NCBI RefSeq assembly: GCF_003264935.1
Contig: NZ_QLOE01000006.1
Coordinates: 1-64,000, forward strand
DNA: 64,000 bases
Source of the DNA: Methanothermobacter tenebrarum
GTDB taxonomy: Archaea; Methanobacteriota; Methanobacteria; Methanobacteriales; DSM-23052
Direction: 5' to 3'
Shown here: one piece after another, positions 9,021 to 18,826 of the stretch
How the letters are laid out: each line of letters opens with the position of its first letter
Position numbering within the stretch: the stretch's first letter is position 1
Made by a program: the position numbers and the translations under genes
The notes under the pieces: generated by a model
Database searches by the model: none
The model's input: the letters and a program-made list of their open reading frames with translations, nothing else
What the model was told of the DNA's origin: nothing

Positions 9021-9448
9021 GAAAGGGCGGAATTTACCCTGTCTTTTATTATTTCAACTATTCGGGGGTCCGCGCCTAGGGGTTCTGTGTAGATTATTTC
9101 ACCGTTAAATTCGATTTTTTCGTCGTGTTGGTGTTCATGGGAGTGGTGGTGTTCTTTTCCATCATCTATTCCTAGTATGTGTGGTATGTCATGTTTTGTG
9201 TGCACTCCATGTGCTAGGAATACTGGTGTGACGATTATTTTTTTAACGCCTTTTTTTGAAAGTTTTTTTACGGCTTCGGGGATGGTTGGTTTTGAAATGT
9301 TCATGAAGCCTATTTCAACTGGGTATTCTACCTCCTTCTCGTAGAGTTTGGCGAGTTTTTTTATAACTTTTTCTCCATATGGTAGTCTGCTGCCATGGCC
9401 TACGAGTAGGACTCCTATTTTATTTGGCTGGTTTGAATTTGAAGCCAT
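9017..9448 (-). CDS. cfbA: Sirohydrochlorin chelatase CfbA/CbiX-short with His-rich loop
   Basis: A 143-residue single-domain class II chelatase. The short archaeal enzyme works as a homodimer and inserts Ni into sirohydrochlorin for coenzyme F430 (or Co for cobamides). Metal-handling residues are LVGHGSR (residue 15) and FLAHGVHTKHD (78-88). A histidine-rich insert, HHHSHEHQH near 102, is probably a metal-buffering loop. GGAGTGATAACAT lies directly before the ATG even though this start is 29 bases inside the upstream DUF35 gene, which supports the overlap. Ni versus Co preference cannot be read from sequence. Confidence 0.9.
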   Translation of the reverse strand: MASNSNQPNKIGVLLVGHGSRLPYGEKVIKKLAKLYEKEVEYPVEIGFMNISKPTIPEAVKKLSKKGVKKIIVTPVFLAHGVHTKHDIPHILGIDDGKEHHHSHEHQHDEKIEFNGEIIYTEPLGADPRIVEIIKDRVNSALS

Positions 9449-9818
9449 ATGTTATCACTCCATCTTTTCCTTCTTCTCTTATTTTTCTGAATACCATTTC
9501 TACTTCGTCTCCTATTTTTATATTGTCAGGGTTGCAGTCAACGATTTGTGTGGTTATTTTAACCCCTTCTTCTAATTCGACTATGGCCACTACATATGGT
9601 GCTATGTTTTTGAATTCGTCGCTTGGAGCGTGTATCACGGAGTAACTGTGTATTTTACCTTTTCCTTTAAATTTTATGTCTTCTAGTTTGCCTTTTCTCC
9701 TGCAGTGGGGGCATACTATGCGTCTTGGGAAGAATATTGAACCACATTTTAGGCATTTAGAGCCTAGTAGATTGTAACGTTGGGGTATATGGCGCCATGT
9801 TCTCACAGTTTCTGACAT
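9420..9818 (-). CDS. Zinc-ribbon/OB-fold DUF35 protein
   Basis: A 132-residue protein with an N-terminal rubredoxin-like zinc ribbon (CLKCGSIFFPRRIVCPHC, residues 22-39) followed by an OB-like beta domain. DUF35 proteins act as scaffolds or CoA-substrate binders beside thiolases, and in methanogens one holds acetoacetyl-CoA thiolase and HMG-CoA synthase together. Neither enzyme is adjacent here, so this may be a paralogue. The start is set at the second ATG (9818): GGAGGT sits 9 bases before it, inside the first codons of the longer frame that begins at 9833. Confidence 0.75.
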   Translation of the reverse strand: MSETVRTWRHIPQRYNLLGSKCLKCGSIFFPRRIVCPHCRRKGKLEDIKFKGKGKIHSYSVIHAPSDEFKNIAPYVVAIVELEEGVKITTQIVDCNPDNIKIGDEVEMVFRKIREEGKDGVITYGFKFKPAK

Positions 9819-9980
9819 TTTATGAACCTCCATTCTGCACTATCTTGTGGTTTTAGAATACTTTTTAGTTTGTATACATACCATGGGAGTTGTTAAAACC
9901 CTTTTTAAGTTTTCATGTTATTTAAACTATTAGGGGGGTAATACTTTTTTCATGATTTGCTAAAAATTGTTATGATAATA

Positions 9981-9990
9981 TTTTTATAAT
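9981..9990 (+). promoter_or_regulatory. TATA box for a leaderless transcript (pilin-like pair)
   Basis: TTTTTATAAT is centred about 27 bases before the ATG at 10013, and no ribosome site is present, so the message probably starts at or next to the ATG. The rest of the 194-base gap from 9819 shows nothing else I can name. Confidence 0.5.
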
Positions 9991-10012
9991 ATTTTATATT
10001 ATAGTATTATTT

Positions 10013-10912
10013 ATGATTGGGGATAAAGGTTATGTTTTGAATGGAACGGTACTTTTACTTATAATACCAGTTTTCATATTACTTTTCAGCGCGTTAACTG
10101 TGTTAAATTATGAGAATAGGGCTAATTATGATTCAATGAATTCAAACAATGTCATTTCAACATTTAAAGACGTGAAAAATAATATACCAGTTATAACCTT
10201 GGATGTTCTGAATGAAAGTGCCTATGAAGTCATCGAAGAAAATATGACAATTATAAACAGTAGTGAATATGTGAAAGAGAAAGTGCAGGAAAGAATCAAT
10301 AAACTCAGCTATGATTGCGATGTTAACTGCACAATAAAGAGCATAGCATCATATGAGAATGACCCATTCTATATTGAAGTGAATTCGACAATAACAGTCC
10401 AAAAAGACAATATTAAACATGTAGAAAACATTTCACAATTAGTATCAATTGAAGGCTTGCCAGATCCGCTCCCATTTACGAAATGCGATTCAATCTCCCA
10501 CAATATGACTTGTATAGAATATCATCACGGCTTAGTAGCTTATCTTGGAGGTGTGGAAAACGGATCATTTTATGAAAACGCTACTTCACCTTTTATTATC
10601 AAAAAATGCCCCTATGAACCCTATGAAACCCATGGATCCATCCCAGTCATGTTAGATTGCATCCAAAACGGCTATTATCATAAAAGTAATGATGGGGCCT
10701 GTTACCTCTGTCGGTTAGAAGGAAGAGCTACATGCCTCCATCAAGGCTTGGAGACTTTCATAATATCTTATATGTTGAATAATGGCTCTACCATAGCCTC
10801 AATAGATCATGTTATATTCAACGATTTATATGAAGGCCAACCATTTATCATAAATGCCACATATGCGCTCTTCTTGGATGAAGCTCATCAAAAAAAGTAT
10901 GGGATAAAATGA
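10013..10912 (+). CDS. N-terminally anchored extracytoplasmic protein, pilin-like
   Basis: A 299-residue protein with short charged start MIGDKGYVLNGT and one strong hydrophobic helix (residues 11-28), then about 270 residues outside the membrane. The outer part has many Asn-x-Ser/Thr sites and paired cysteines (CDVNC, CDSISHNMTC, CPYEP..., CYLCRLEGRATC). The layout, helix right after a K/D-G-x stretch, resembles archaeal type IV pilin-like minor subunits, but no standard class III signal site is obvious. It overlaps the next gene by 4 bases (ATGA) and that gene has the same architecture. No specific family recognised. Confidence 0.6.
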   Translation: MIGDKGYVLNGTVLLLIIPVFILLFSALTVLNYENRANYDSMNSNNVISTFKDVKNNIPVITLDVLNESAYEVIEENMTIINSSEYVKEKVQERINKLSYDCDVNCTIKSIASYENDPFYIEVNSTITVQKDNIKHVENISQLVSIEGLPDPLPFTKCDSISHNMTCIEYHHGLVAYLGGVENGSFYENATSPFIIKKCPYEPYETHGSIPVMLDCIQNGYYHKSNDGACYLCRLEGRATCLHQGLETFIISYMLNNGSTIASIDHVIFNDLYEGQPFIINATYALFLDEAHQKKYGIK

Positions 10913-11748
10913 AAGAAGAAGGCCTAGTATTCTCAACAGACATGCTATTATCGATAGTCGTCATAATTGTCATAATAGGAGTCTCCAGCGATCTGATGGA
11001 TATGAACAGGGAGATAACCCATGAAAATTTTCAAAGGTATTATTTTGAAAGGATAGCAAGCGAAACAACAGAAATATTGATAAATATACCAGGATCGCCG
11101 GATAACTGGGAGACTCTTCCCACTACTAATAATGTGATCCCAGGCTTATCTACTACTGAAAATTCCAAAATTTTATCCTATGATAAAATATGTAAATTAA
11201 AAGCCAACCCAGAACTCCTCAACAGGATACTCCCACCACAAGTACATATGAACATAACATTATATCCTAAAAATGAGATAATACCACCCATTATAATTAA
11301 AGGGGATGATGGAACACCTCATGAGATATTCATAGTGAATAGGACAGTCCAATGTGATTTCTACAAGAAATATGTTATCCTAGAATTAAATTCGAAATCT
11401 AATGGTTGCTATAGGCATGATAAATGGAAATGTGGCTACTTCAAAGCAACACTTGAGGAAATTGAAGAGAATAATTATTACCTTTTAGCAGACAATCCAA
11501 GGATATCATGGATTATAGACACGCCCGAAAACAAGAACTATGAAGAAAATACCTATGAGTCTCCTGTACTTTTAAATAATATAATAGAAGGCTTTTTATC
11601 CTCGAATTCTACTGGGATAATCTGGGTACATGTAAAAGGTGATGGGAATGTTTTAATCATTTCAGTGCCTAAGGGATATTCTGTACCGCTTCAACCAGCT
11701 TATTTCCAAGTTCAACCATGCGATTTTGTCATGGTAGCATGGATTTAA
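10909..11748 (+). CDS. Second N-terminally anchored extracytoplasmic protein, pilin-like
   Basis: A 279-residue partner of the preceding protein. It begins [25 protein letters not shown]: a short charged leader, Gly, then a hydrophobic helix with a Thr-Asp early in it, the usual archaeal pilin-like pattern. The outer domain carries cysteines ([19 protein letters not shown]) that may form disulfides. Translational coupling (ATGA) to the first protein suggests a two-component surface complex. Its 3' end overlaps the convergent transporter by 4 bases. Function unknown. Confidence 0.6.
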   Translation: MKEEGLVFSTDMLLSIVVIIVIIGVSSDLMDMNREITHENFQRYYFERIASETTEILINIPGSPDNWETLPTTNNVIPGLSTTENSKILSYDKICKLKANPELLNRILPPQVHMNITLYPKNEIIPPIIIKGDDGTPHEIFIVNRTVQCDFYKKYVILELNSKSNGCYRHDKWKCGYFKATLEEIEENNYYLLADNPRISWIIDTPENKNYEENTYESPVLLNNIIEGFLSSNSTGIIWVHVKGDGNVLIISVPKGYSVPLQPAYFQVQPCDFVMVAWI

Positions 11749-13070
11749 ACATTTAAAAATAATATTATCATGAAAACAAGACAAATATTCGCCATAGGAT
11801 CTGTTAAACTTGTTGAAAGGGGCACTACAACATTATCCGGGTCTAATTCTCTTCTATATGAAAGAGAGTTCAAGTAGAAGCCTAAAATCAAAAGGAAGGG
11901 TGTTAGAATGTAACCTGCAAGTGCGCTTATCAAGATCATCTTATGAAGTGGAATGGTTGGCAAGCCCAACCCAGCACTTACAATATGGGCTAAAACCCCT
12001 ATCACTGGATAGATTATAATGGAAAGTATGATAATTATGCCAAAATTATAAAGAGCCCCTTTCCGTGGTATCAGTGTTGGAGGTATAATACCTGAATGTA
12101 GACCAGAGGATAATCTAGCACCTAATATACTTACAAGGTCCCCACTTTCTCCTGAGAATAATGGTACAAGTGCAAGTATACTAGGATTATCTAATATGAC
12201 AGATAATCTACTGTTTAGGATGCTACCAGCACTTGTTCCAAAGATAGAACAGAGAAGTAGCACCGGGACGCTTTGACTAATTATACCCTTTAAATATTCA
12301 TCCCCTTTTAACCCTATTAAAAGGCCCAATAGTCCCATTAAAATGAAAAGAAGAAAAAATGTTGGTTCTAAGATTGTATTTTTTATTAATTCTAAGAATA
12401 GTATGGCTAAAAAAACTGATGGTAGTGTGAAAAGGTCTCCTGATGCTGCTATCAATGGAGTGGTAATATTGTCAGGATCCCACCCGTTTTCATAACTTTT
12501 GAGCGCGATCAGGATCGTGGCAGGTAATAAAAAAATCCCGGAGATTATACCACCCATGACTGATATGATGGTGAAATCAATTATTCCTATGTTTTTAAAA
12601 TTTGAAATTTCACAGATTGTCCATGCCATAAGCCCAAGGAATAAGGACATTATTATAGTTAAAATTATGGTGGATTCTATGTTATCATTTAAAATTTTAG
12701 ATTTTTTAAGTTCTGTTGAGAGGGTACCTATATGAAGGTTCGATCCGAGACGTGAACCTAAAGCCCCGAAAATGTTACCTCGCATCCCTATTGCACCAGG
12801 TATAAGGACTATAAGACCTGGGTAGGCTTCAAGGAAATGTGTCATTTTACTTAGGACTATACCTGCTATAAGGTCGCCGATGGCACATATAAGAAGTGCG
12901 AATAAACTTTCGCCAAGGATCCTTTTTACGCTTTTGATAAAAAAATTTATTTTCTTGAAAATTTCGAAGAATTTTATAAAAGCCTTTGAGAACAATATTG
13001 AAATGTTAACTAGGAGCGTGAGCAGGTGATCCATTATAATCTTTATTTTCTCTGTTAATTTTTTCGTCAT
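11745..13070 (-). CDS. MgtE/SLC41-type divalent cation transporter (duplicated membrane domain, no CBS)
   Basis: A 441-residue integral membrane protein with two homologous five-helix repeats. The first carries [32 protein letters not shown] (near 85-115), the second [32 protein letters not shown] (near 295-325), the conserved MgtE cation-channel half-motifs. The CBS and N domains of bacterial MgtE are absent, as in eukaryotic SLC41 and related archaeal proteins. The ATG follows AGGTGATCCTAT. The next gene upstream on this strand encodes a soluble TrkA-C/PhoU-like protein that probably regulates transport. Ion selectivity (Mg, Co or other) is not determinable. Confidence 0.82.
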   Translation of the reverse strand: MTKKLTEKIKIIMDHLLTLLVNISILFSKAFIKFFEIFKKINFFIKSVKRILGESLFALLICAIGDLIAGIVLSKMTHFLEAYPGLIVLIPGAIGMRGNIFGALGSRLGSNLHIGTLSTELKKSKILNDNIESTIILTIIMSLFLGLMAWTICEISNFKNIGIIDFTIISVMGGIISGIFLLPATILIALKSYENGWDPDNITTPLIAASGDLFTLPSVFLAILFLELIKNTILEPTFFLLFILMGLLGLLIGLKGDEYLKGIISQSVPVLLLCSIFGTSAGSILNSRLSVILDNPSILALVPLFSGESGDLVSILGARLSSGLHSGIIPPTLIPRKGALYNFGIIIILSIIIYPVIGVLAHIVSAGLGLPTIPLHKMILISALAGYILTPFLLILGFYLNSLSYRRELDPDNVVVPLSTSLTDPMANICLVFMIILFLNV

Positions 13071-13102
13071 ATAGGATCACCTGCAACTTCTCCCTTTGTT
13101 AT

Positions 13103-13687
13103 TCAGAGTTCATCGAGTGACATTTCATTCTTGGCAAGTTTTCTCAATAACTCTGCCCCGGCTTCATTGCCCTTGGCGATAAGAGTATCCTCTTCAGCTA
13201 ATACTGTGTTCCTGTCAGGTCCATAGATCCATGATTCACCCCTTCTTATAGCGATTATCCTCATACCAGTCCTTGTTCCCAAGAGAATCTCCCCTAGTGA
13301 TTTTCCGATGAGTTCTGATCCCTCTTCTATGGTTACCCTCATGATTATCTCATCAGATTCCTCCATCACCATCTTAAATACTGGGTGGGGTTTTATACCC
13401 TTCAAAACTAGTTCTGCAATGTCTTTGGCGGCGTCAGCTATGTTTTCGGCGGCTTGCCCTACCTCAAGTAAAGCTGTGAGTTCTTCCGCGTCTTCAACAG
13501 ATCTTGCAGCGAGGAGGGACTCTTTCTTGATCTCATAATTAAGCCTATTCACTTTATTTTCCAATTTTTTAACTTCCTCAGCAGCGTCCCTACTATTAAA
13601 TAAAAGCGCGGAATATGCCAAGTCGACCATTAACTCCGAAAGGTTTTTCATTTCAATTAGGATATCTTTAACACTAGCCTTTGACAA
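13103..13687 (-). CDS. PhoU-like/TrkA-C regulatory protein paired with the cation transporter
   Basis: A 194-residue cytoplasmic protein: residues 5-100 are an alpha-helical PhoU-like bundle ([27 protein letters not shown]..., [16 protein letters not shown]) and residues 108-185 form a TrkA-C/RCK_C ligand-binding domain ([12 protein letters not shown]... [26 protein letters not shown]). This domain pair is found beside MgtE-like and K+ channels in archaea and likely gates the neighbour at 11745-13070. The start is TTG, with GGGGAG at ideal spacing. Confidence 0.8.
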   Translation of the reverse strand: MSKASVKDILIEMKNLSELMVDLAYSALLFNSRDAAEEVKKLENKVNRLNYEIKKESLLAARSVEDAEELTALLEVGQAAENIADAAKDIAELVLKGIKPHPVFKMVMEESDEIIMRVTIEEGSELIGKSLGEILLGTRTGMRIIAIRRGESWIYGPDRNTVLAEEDTLIAKGNEAGAELLRKLAKNEMSLDEL

Positions 13688-13697
13688 TTTTCTCCCC

Positions 13698-14753
13698 TCA
13701 CATTAGTCTAGTTTCATGAATGCAATTCCTCCTCAACTTTAAAAGCTCTTTCTTTTTCTTGTTGAGATCTTCAACCTCCTTAATAATATCATCTAAACTT
13801 TTCTTTAAACATTTAACAGTGTCTTCTTCATGGATCCATTCACATTCTTGACAACTCCAAACACCTTTATCCTTTATCCAATAACCACCTGTCGAACCGT
13901 CACCACAAGGATAGAAAGGACAATAACAGAATGTGCAATCTTGGCCCATGAAATGGCAAGGATAATATTCACATTCGAGGTTAGGACCTTCCTGGATTTC
14001 TCCATTGATGTACCTTTGATAATATTCGCGCGCAAGTGGGTGAATAAAATATTTAAGAGCGTATCCCCTCGGTGTTATCATGTAACCTTCTTTAATGTAG
14101 GTTGTGGGATTGCCAATTATTATTGTAGTTGACATGTCCACATTCTCCACATCTAATCTTTGGAGGTTTGTCAACTTGGCTTTTCCATCCTTAACCACCC
14201 CAACTGGTGTATAAGGGGCTAAATGTTCCTTTATTATCTTTAATACTTCCATTAGCGGCCTTTTCCTCCTTTTGCTCTTTGGGTTATAGAATACTATGAT
14301 AAATCCTGCTGTCACAGCATTTTCAACCTTCTTTTTTATCTCGGAAAGTGGTGTTAGAATGTCACTTAAACTTATGACTGCAAAATCATGTAGAGGCGCT
14401 CCAAGTAGAGAAGCGGCATAATTTACTGCCGTCACCCCAGGTATCACTTCAACTTCAATATTGGAGTATTTGTCGATTAAATGAAAGAATACATTGGCCA
14501 TGCCAAAAATTCCAGGATCCCCTGAGCTTATTAGTGCAACATTTTTTCCTTCTCTGTGTTTTTTTATCGCGATCTCGGCCCGTTTAATCTCTTCTCGCAT
14601 CCCCTTCTCAATGACTTCTTTGTCCTTTATGATATCGCGGATTTTATCAATATACTTTTTGTAGCCTATTATAACATCAGCGTCTTTTATAGCTTTAAAA
14701 GCTCTGAATGTCATGTCATCTCTTGTAGGTCCAATTCCAACGATTTTAATCAA
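13698..14753 (-). CDS. cobJ: Precorrin-3B C17-methyltransferase fused to a Cys-rich domain
   Basis: About 351 residues. The N-terminal 235 form a tetrapyrrole SAM methylase ([21 protein letters not shown] at the start, [13 protein letters not shown] near 80, [20 protein letters not shown] near 105, [11 protein letters not shown] near 155, [11 protein letters not shown] near 210) that methylates C17 with ring contraction in the anaerobic cobamide route. A Cys-rich segment follows ([24 protein letters not shown] and later CQECEW), like the small metal-binding family PF04071, and a coiled-coil tail. I prefer TTG 14753 (GGGTGG five bases ahead) over GTG 14762. It is coupled to the anchored protein upstream. 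Confidence 0.85.
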   Translation of the reverse strand: MIKIVGIGPTRDDMTFRAFKAIKDADVIIGYKKYIDKIRDIIKDKEVIEKGMREEIKRAEIAIKKHREGKNVALISSGDPGIFGMANVFFHLIDKYSNIEVEVIPGVTAVNYAASLLGAPLHDFAVISLSDILTPLSEIKKKVENAVTAGFIIVFYNPKSKRRKRPLMEVLKIIKEHLAPYTPVGVVKDGKAKLTNLQRLDVENVDMSTTIIIGNPTTYIKEGYMITPRGYALKYFIHPLAREYYQRYINGEIQEGPNLECEYYPCHFMGQDCTFCYCPFYPCGDGSTGGYWIKDKGVWSCQECEWIHEEDTVKCLKKSLDDIIKEVEDLNKKKKELLKLRRNCIHETRLM

Positions 14754-14763
14754 TTTATCCACC

Positions 14764-15255
14764 CTAATAAACGCGAATAATAGAAAGTATTTTTATTGTC
14801 CCTACATCTACTTTGATCTCGTGATCTTCAACCGTTGCAACTGCTGTTGCTGTTATCATGAATCGTGCTGTTGGCTTTATGACTATTTGACCAGTGGATT
14901 CAGTCACATTTTCCCTATAGGCCATTGCTGTGATGTTAACATTCACGCGCTCATTTTCCAAGTCTTCGAAGGTTGTTGCATTGAGTGTTTCTAATTCAAC
15001 ACCATCTACTTGGGCCTTTTTTTGAAGTGTCTCAGCCACTTCCACATTATTAGTGATGTTAACTATTTCTGGTTTGGGGCCTACTATCTCTTTACCTATT
15101 TTTAGATAGGATGAGAGTATATCTAATTGTGTGTTTATTAATTTTTCCACGTCAGGTGGTTGGGAGGTAACTAGGGTATATGAGCTTATAACTCCTACTT
15201 CAAAGAATATTATGAAGAGTAGAAAGAATAGGAAGAATTTAAGTATTCTTGACAT
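14764..15255 (-). CDS. Hypothetical N-terminally anchored protein upstream of cobJ
   Basis: A 163-residue protein with one N-terminal membrane helix (residues 5-27, [18 protein letters not shown]) and an outer domain with several Asn-x-Thr/Ser sites and a Thr/Val-rich C-terminal part that looks beta-stranded. GGGTGAT precedes the ATG. Its stop lies a few bases from the cobJ start, so the two are cotranscribed, but no functional link to corrinoid synthesis is visible. I do not recognise a family. Confidence 0.6.
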   Translation of the reverse strand: MSRILKFFLFFLLFIIFFEVGVISSYTLVTSQPPDVEKLINTQLDILSSYLKIGKEIVGPKPEIVNITNNVEVAETLQKKAQVDGVELETLNATTFEDLENERVNVNITAMAYRENVTESTGQIVIKPTARFMITATAVATVEDHEIKVDVGTIKILSIIRVY

Positions 15256-15430
15256 TAAATCACCCTTTTAAGTTTTTTACAACTTAGATGTGTTACCACA
15301 TTGTGAGTCTTATAATAATTTATAATATTTTTTAAAATCTGTAGTGTGGTGGGAGGGTAACTGATTTATCATAGTTTTTATCATATATTTTGTAGTGGTC
15401 TATAAGAAAGTTTCGACTACATTATCTCCG

Positions 15431-15440
15431 TATATTATAA
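15431..15440 (+). promoter_or_regulatory. TATA box for leaderless polD small subunit mRNA
   Basis: TATATTATAA is centred 27 bases before the ATG at 15462, and no ribosome site lies between, which indicates a leaderless message and supports that ATG over the TTG at 15453. Confidence 0.55.
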
Positions 15441-15461
15441 AATTGTCAAAGATTGGTTATT

Positions 15462-16892
15462 ATGAGCCGAGATATACTTCTGAGACTTGCAGAGGATGGT
15501 TTGCTTGTACAACCTGAAGCTTATGAAAAGATGAAATTGTTAGGGGAAGAAACCATTCTTAATCTTATTGAAAATTTAAAGAGCCAAAGAAAAGATGGTG
15601 AACTTTTAATTATAACACCTGAAATCCTTAGCATGGATTCTAGCGATCAAAGAGTAGATTTAGAAGCCAGAGGGGCGAAAAAATTTGATTTTAAAATAAT
15701 TAAGGATACAAGTATGAAATCTTATACAACTGGTGAAATAAAGGATATGGGTGACTACTTCAATAGTAGATATAATAAATTAAAAGAGATATTCTTAGGA
15801 AGGGGTGAATTCAGGGATTTTCTGCCGATTTCAAGCGTTTCACCGCGTCATGATGTTGTAGCTATAATTGGGATGATACGTGAGATTAGAGACACGAAAA
15901 ATAATCATAAAATAATAGAAATAGAGGATGAAACCGGAGAAATAAACCTTTTAGTCCATAAAGAAAACCGTAAATTATTTGAGGAAGCTAACAGGCTAGT
16001 AAGGGATGAGGTTATTGGAGTTAAGGGGAGTTTGAAGGGGAGGTTCGTGATACCATCAGAGATAGTCCATCCAGGTCTGCCTAGAATTGAGGAAAAACCC
16101 ATGGATTTTTCCACAGTTTTCATTTCAGACACTCATATAGGAAGCTCCACATTCTTGGAAGAATCATTCAAAAAGTTCATAAAATGGTTAAACTGTGAAC
16201 TCGGAACCAAAGAACATATGAAAATAGCAGAAGATGTTAAATATCTTATCATAGCCGGCGATATCGTTGATGGTATAGGGGTATACCCAAACCAGGAAAA
16301 AGAACTCATAATAAAAGACGTGAATGAACAATACGAAGAGGCCGCGAGGCTGATAGGTGAGATAAGAGACGACATAAAGATAATAATAGCTCCTGGCAAC
16401 CACGACGCTTCCAGGATAGCTGAACCACAACCAGCCATACCAAAAGAGTATGCAAAACCATTATACCAGATAAAAAACATAGAATTCGTAAGCAACCCGT
16501 CGATAGTGAGCTTAGACGGTGTAAAAGTACTCATATATCATGGTAGAAGCTTCGATGACATGGCAATGACCGTCAACCATTTATCACACGACAAATCACA
16601 CCTTATAATGGCCGAACTTTTAGAAAAGAGACACCTAGCCCCAATTTATGGGGAGAGAACACCAATAGCCTATGAAGTTGAAGACCATCTCGTCATAGAT
16701 GAAATACCACATATTTTCCATGCAGGACACGTCCATATCAACGCCTACAAAAAATACAAGGGAATCCACCTCATAAATTCAGGGACATTCCAGTCCCAGA
16801 CAGAATTCCAGAAAATCTACAATATAGTTCCAACTTGTGGCCAAGTACCAGTATTACATAGGGGAGAGATAAAAGTACTACAATTCAATTAA
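15462..16892 (+). CDS. dp1: DNA polymerase D small subunit (DP1)
   Basis: A 476-residue archaeal replicative polymerase exonuclease subunit. An OB-fold region (about 130-200: [29 protein letters not shown]) precedes the Mre11-like phosphodiesterase with all metal motifs: SDTHIGS near 222, AGDIVDG near 265, GNHD near 313, YHGRS near 360 and GHVHINAY near 425. It gives 3'-5' proofreading to the large subunit DP2, which is not in this window. Length matches euryarchaeal DP1 (shorter than Pyrococcus forms with long N-termini). The gene sits about 3.4 kb left of the replication origin. Confidence 0.95.
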   Translation: MSRDILLRLAEDGLLVQPEAYEKMKLLGEETILNLIENLKSQRKDGELLIITPEILSMDSSDQRVDLEARGAKKFDFKIIKDTSMKSYTTGEIKDMGDYFNSRYNKLKEIFLGRGEFRDFLPISSVSPRHDVVAIIGMIREIRDTKNNHKIIEIEDETGEINLLVHKENRKLFEEANRLVRDEVIGVKGSLKGRFVIPSEIVHPGLPRIEEKPMDFSTVFISDTHIGSSTFLEESFKKFIKWLNCELGTKEHMKIAEDVKYLIIAGDIVDGIGVYPNQEKELIIKDVNEQYEEAARLIGEIRDDIKIIIAPGNHDASRIAEPQPAIPKEYAKPLYQIKNIEFVSNPSIVSLDGVKVLIYHGRSFDDMAMTVNHLSHDKSHLIMAELLEKRHLAPIYGERTPIAYEVEDHLVIDEIPHIFHAGHVHINAYKKYKGIHLINSGTFQSQTEFQKIYNIVPTCGQVPVLHRGEIKVLQFN

Positions 16893-16920
16893 ACTATTCT
16901 CCACCTATAGGAGGTATGAT

Positions 16921-17493
16921 GTGGGAGAAAATATAAATATAAAAGAGTTAGTTAAAGCAGCCCACTACTTGTATAGTAGCGGTCTTGTATTAGGGAGCGC
17001 GGGTAATATTAGTATCCGTTTAAGTATGGGGGAAATCGCCATAACCCCTACAGGTGTCCCCCTTTCCCTTGTGACAGAGGAAAATGTAGCTATCGTCGGC
17101 ATGGATGGGAGCAGATTATTAGGAGGGGACCCCTCATCTGAGCTATATCTTCACCTTGGAATCTATAAGGTAAGAAAGGATATAAAAAGTATAGTACATA
17201 CACATTCACCCTATGCAACTGCCTTTGCTTTCTCAGATAAAAGATTGAAAGGACTTGAAGGTTTCAATGGAGTTGAGGAAGATTCCATGGTGGAAGTAGC
17301 ATATCATAAGCCTGGTAGTTTGGAATTGGCCAGAGAATGCGCCGAAAAGATAAAAGAGGGTAAGATTTTAATCTTAAAAAATCATGGTGTTGTCTGTTGC
17401 GGTTCAAATCTCCGAGAAGCAATTCAACTTGCAGAGTTTATAGAACAAAGTGCTAAGACACAATTCTTAGCCTATATACTCACTAAAATTTAA
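16921..17493 (+). CDS. fucA: Class II aldolase, L-fuculose-phosphate aldolase type
   Basis: A 190-residue zinc aldolase of the FucA/AraD family. Signatures are GSAGNISIRL near 24, ITPTGVPLSLV near 41, the zinc ligands VHTHSPYATAFA near 96 and ILKNHGVVCCG near 150. In methanogens the homologue has been linked to dihydroxyacetone-phosphate/lactaldehyde chemistry feeding F420 precursor synthesis, so the in vivo substrate may not be fuculose phosphate. The start is GTG, preceded by AGGAGGTATGAT. It follows the PolD subunit by 28 bases. Confidence 0.85.
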   Translation: MGENINIKELVKAAHYLYSSGLVLGSAGNISIRLSMGEIAITPTGVPLSLVTEENVAIVGMDGSRLLGGDPSSELYLHLGIYKVRKDIKSIVHTHSPYATAFAFSDKRLKGLEGFNGVEEDSMVEVAYHKPGSLELARECAEKIKEGKILILKNHGVVCCGSNLREAIQLAEFIEQSAKTQFLAYILTKI

Positions 17494-17504
17494 TTAGAGC
17501 AGTT

Positions 17505-17753
17505 TTATATTGATTCAAGTTCACTTAAGATTTCCCATATCAGTGTCCTTGCATGTATGGGAATGTTAGGGTCGTTGCTAATCTCATCAAGTATTGATAT
17601 AACAGTACTTGCTCTGATGGTTACATCTTCTTCCTCATTTTGTAATATTTCATTTGATTCCTCCGCGGCCCTTCTAATATTCCTTGGGACGCTAGTATCC
17701 TCCATTATACTCTTTAAGATTTTGGAAACTTTCTCAAAAGTCTTGTTACTCAT
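17505..17753 (-). CDS. UPF0147 family protein
   Basis: An 82-residue all-helical acidic protein conserved in archaea, without known function. Recognisable stretches are [21 protein letters not shown] and [25 protein letters not shown], a duplicated pattern (short linker, D-P/T-x-V/I-P, then a helix). The start is set at ATG 17753, which has AGGGAGGATTTTAAC upstream; the longer frame to 17825 adds a Lys-rich stretch without support. It is convergent with the aldolase gene. Confidence 0.85.
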   Translation of the reverse strand: MSNKTFEKVSKILKSIMEDTSVPRNIRRAAEESNEILQNEEEDVTIRASTVISILDEISNDPNIPIHARTLIWEILSELESI

Positions 17754-17830
17754 GTTAAAATCCTCCCTTTCTTTTAAAATAAAATTTTGATAATACTTTT
17801 TCTTGGTGGTTTTATTTTGTTGCACACTCT

Positions 17831-18826
17831 TTAAAAAACTTTTTCTCGGGATACAGCTATTGCTATCGCAATCCCATTATAAGTTGTTTTTCTTAGGATA
17901 AGCCGCGATCCTTTGCCTGCAACATGAAGTGCAGCGGCTTCACAGACGCTTCCCACACCAAACTTATCCTCCACGAAACTAGACCTTGAATGCGTATCCT
18001 CTAATTTCAAATCATCCAAATCAACGAACTTTAATGGCTTTTTCAAAATTTTTGAAGCGTTTATTATACCTTTTTCGCCTCTTTTCATCTCTCCTGTCGC
18101 TATGACATCTAATCTTTCAAGTGGAAGATCCAATAATGACAAACTCTTTTTTAAACTTTCTATTATCTTTTCTTCATTGACACCCTTTTTCGTACCTATG
18201 CCTGCAACAAGCTTATTGGGTTTTATTAAGATCTCATCTCTATCTAGTATTGCTTTGATGATTTTATCCTCTCTTTTCATTATAATGTAACTTTTCCTGA
18301 AAAGTGGATCATCACATAAATATTCTAGATTTTCAGGGCCCTTGATTGTTATTTTTTCACCGTTTAATAATGCCTTGTTAAATTTAACTATTTTTTCCGT
18401 GTTTTTTATCTGCCAATAGTATTTTTTTGCAAGTGCATCTATACCTATGTAACCATGGACGTCTGTAGATGTTGTGATAATCGGCCTCGCCTTTGTTAAT
18501 TTTGCTATTTTTAATGTTAAGTCATTCGCCCCTCCTAAATGTCCCGATATTAAACTTATAACATTCTTTCCAGCATCATCCATGACAATAATTGCAGGGT
18601 CTTCTTTTTTATCTGATAAAAGCTTGCAGATACTTCTTACCATTATACCAGTAGCCATTATACCAATAATCGCATCATAATCCTTAAATATTTCTTTGAG
18701 GGTTTTTTTAACATTTTTATGGAAAATATCAATTTGAAATATTCTTGGATCTTGTGAAAGTTTTCTTTTAAGTTGCTTTGAGATTTCTAAACCGTTTTTT
18801 GTCACTGATAACAGCGCTATTTTCAG
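17831..18826 (-). CDS. cbiG: Cobalamin biosynthesis protein CbiG, probable CTG start
   Basis: About 331 residues; CbiG opens the delta-lactone of cobalt-precorrin-5A in anaerobic corrin synthesis. Visible parts are [18 protein letters not shown] near 50, [16 protein letters not shown] near 85, [17 protein letters not shown] near 117 and C-terminal VAGIGTKKG... [12 protein letters not shown]. The first ordinary start is a GTG at 18805, but family members begin with M-K-I-A-x-I-S-V-T. That sequence is present here when translation starts at CTG 18826 (L-K-I-A-L-L-S-V-T). The CTG overlaps the cbiB stop as CTGA and has GGGGGTG five bases upstream. I therefore place the start there. Confidence 0.87.
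   Translation of the reverse strand: MKIALLSVTKNGLEISKQLKRKLSQDPRIFQIDIFHKNVKKTLKEIFKDYDAIIGIMATGIMVRSICKLLSDKKEDPAIIVMDDAGKNVISLISGHLGGANDLTLKIAKLTKARPIITTSTDVHGYIGIDALAKKYYWQIKNTEKIVKFNKALLNGEKITIKGPENLEYLCDDPLFRKSYIIMKREDKIIKAILDRDEILIKPNKLVAGIGTKKGVNEEKIIESLKKSLSLLDLPLERLDVIATGEMKRGEKGIINASKILKKPLKFVDLDDLKLEDTHSRSSFVEDKFGVGSVCEAAALHVAGKGSRLILRKTTYNGIAIAIAVSREKVF

Noticed and set aside
15256-15430. Possible box C/D RNA in the gap before the PolD small subunit
   Set aside because: I could not find paired C/D boxes (RUGAUGA with CUGA) at the required spacing.
17754-17825. 24-residue extension of the UPF0147 protein
   Set aside because: The ribosome site GGGAGG is directly before the inner ATG at 17753, and the extension is Lys/Gln-rich with no family match.
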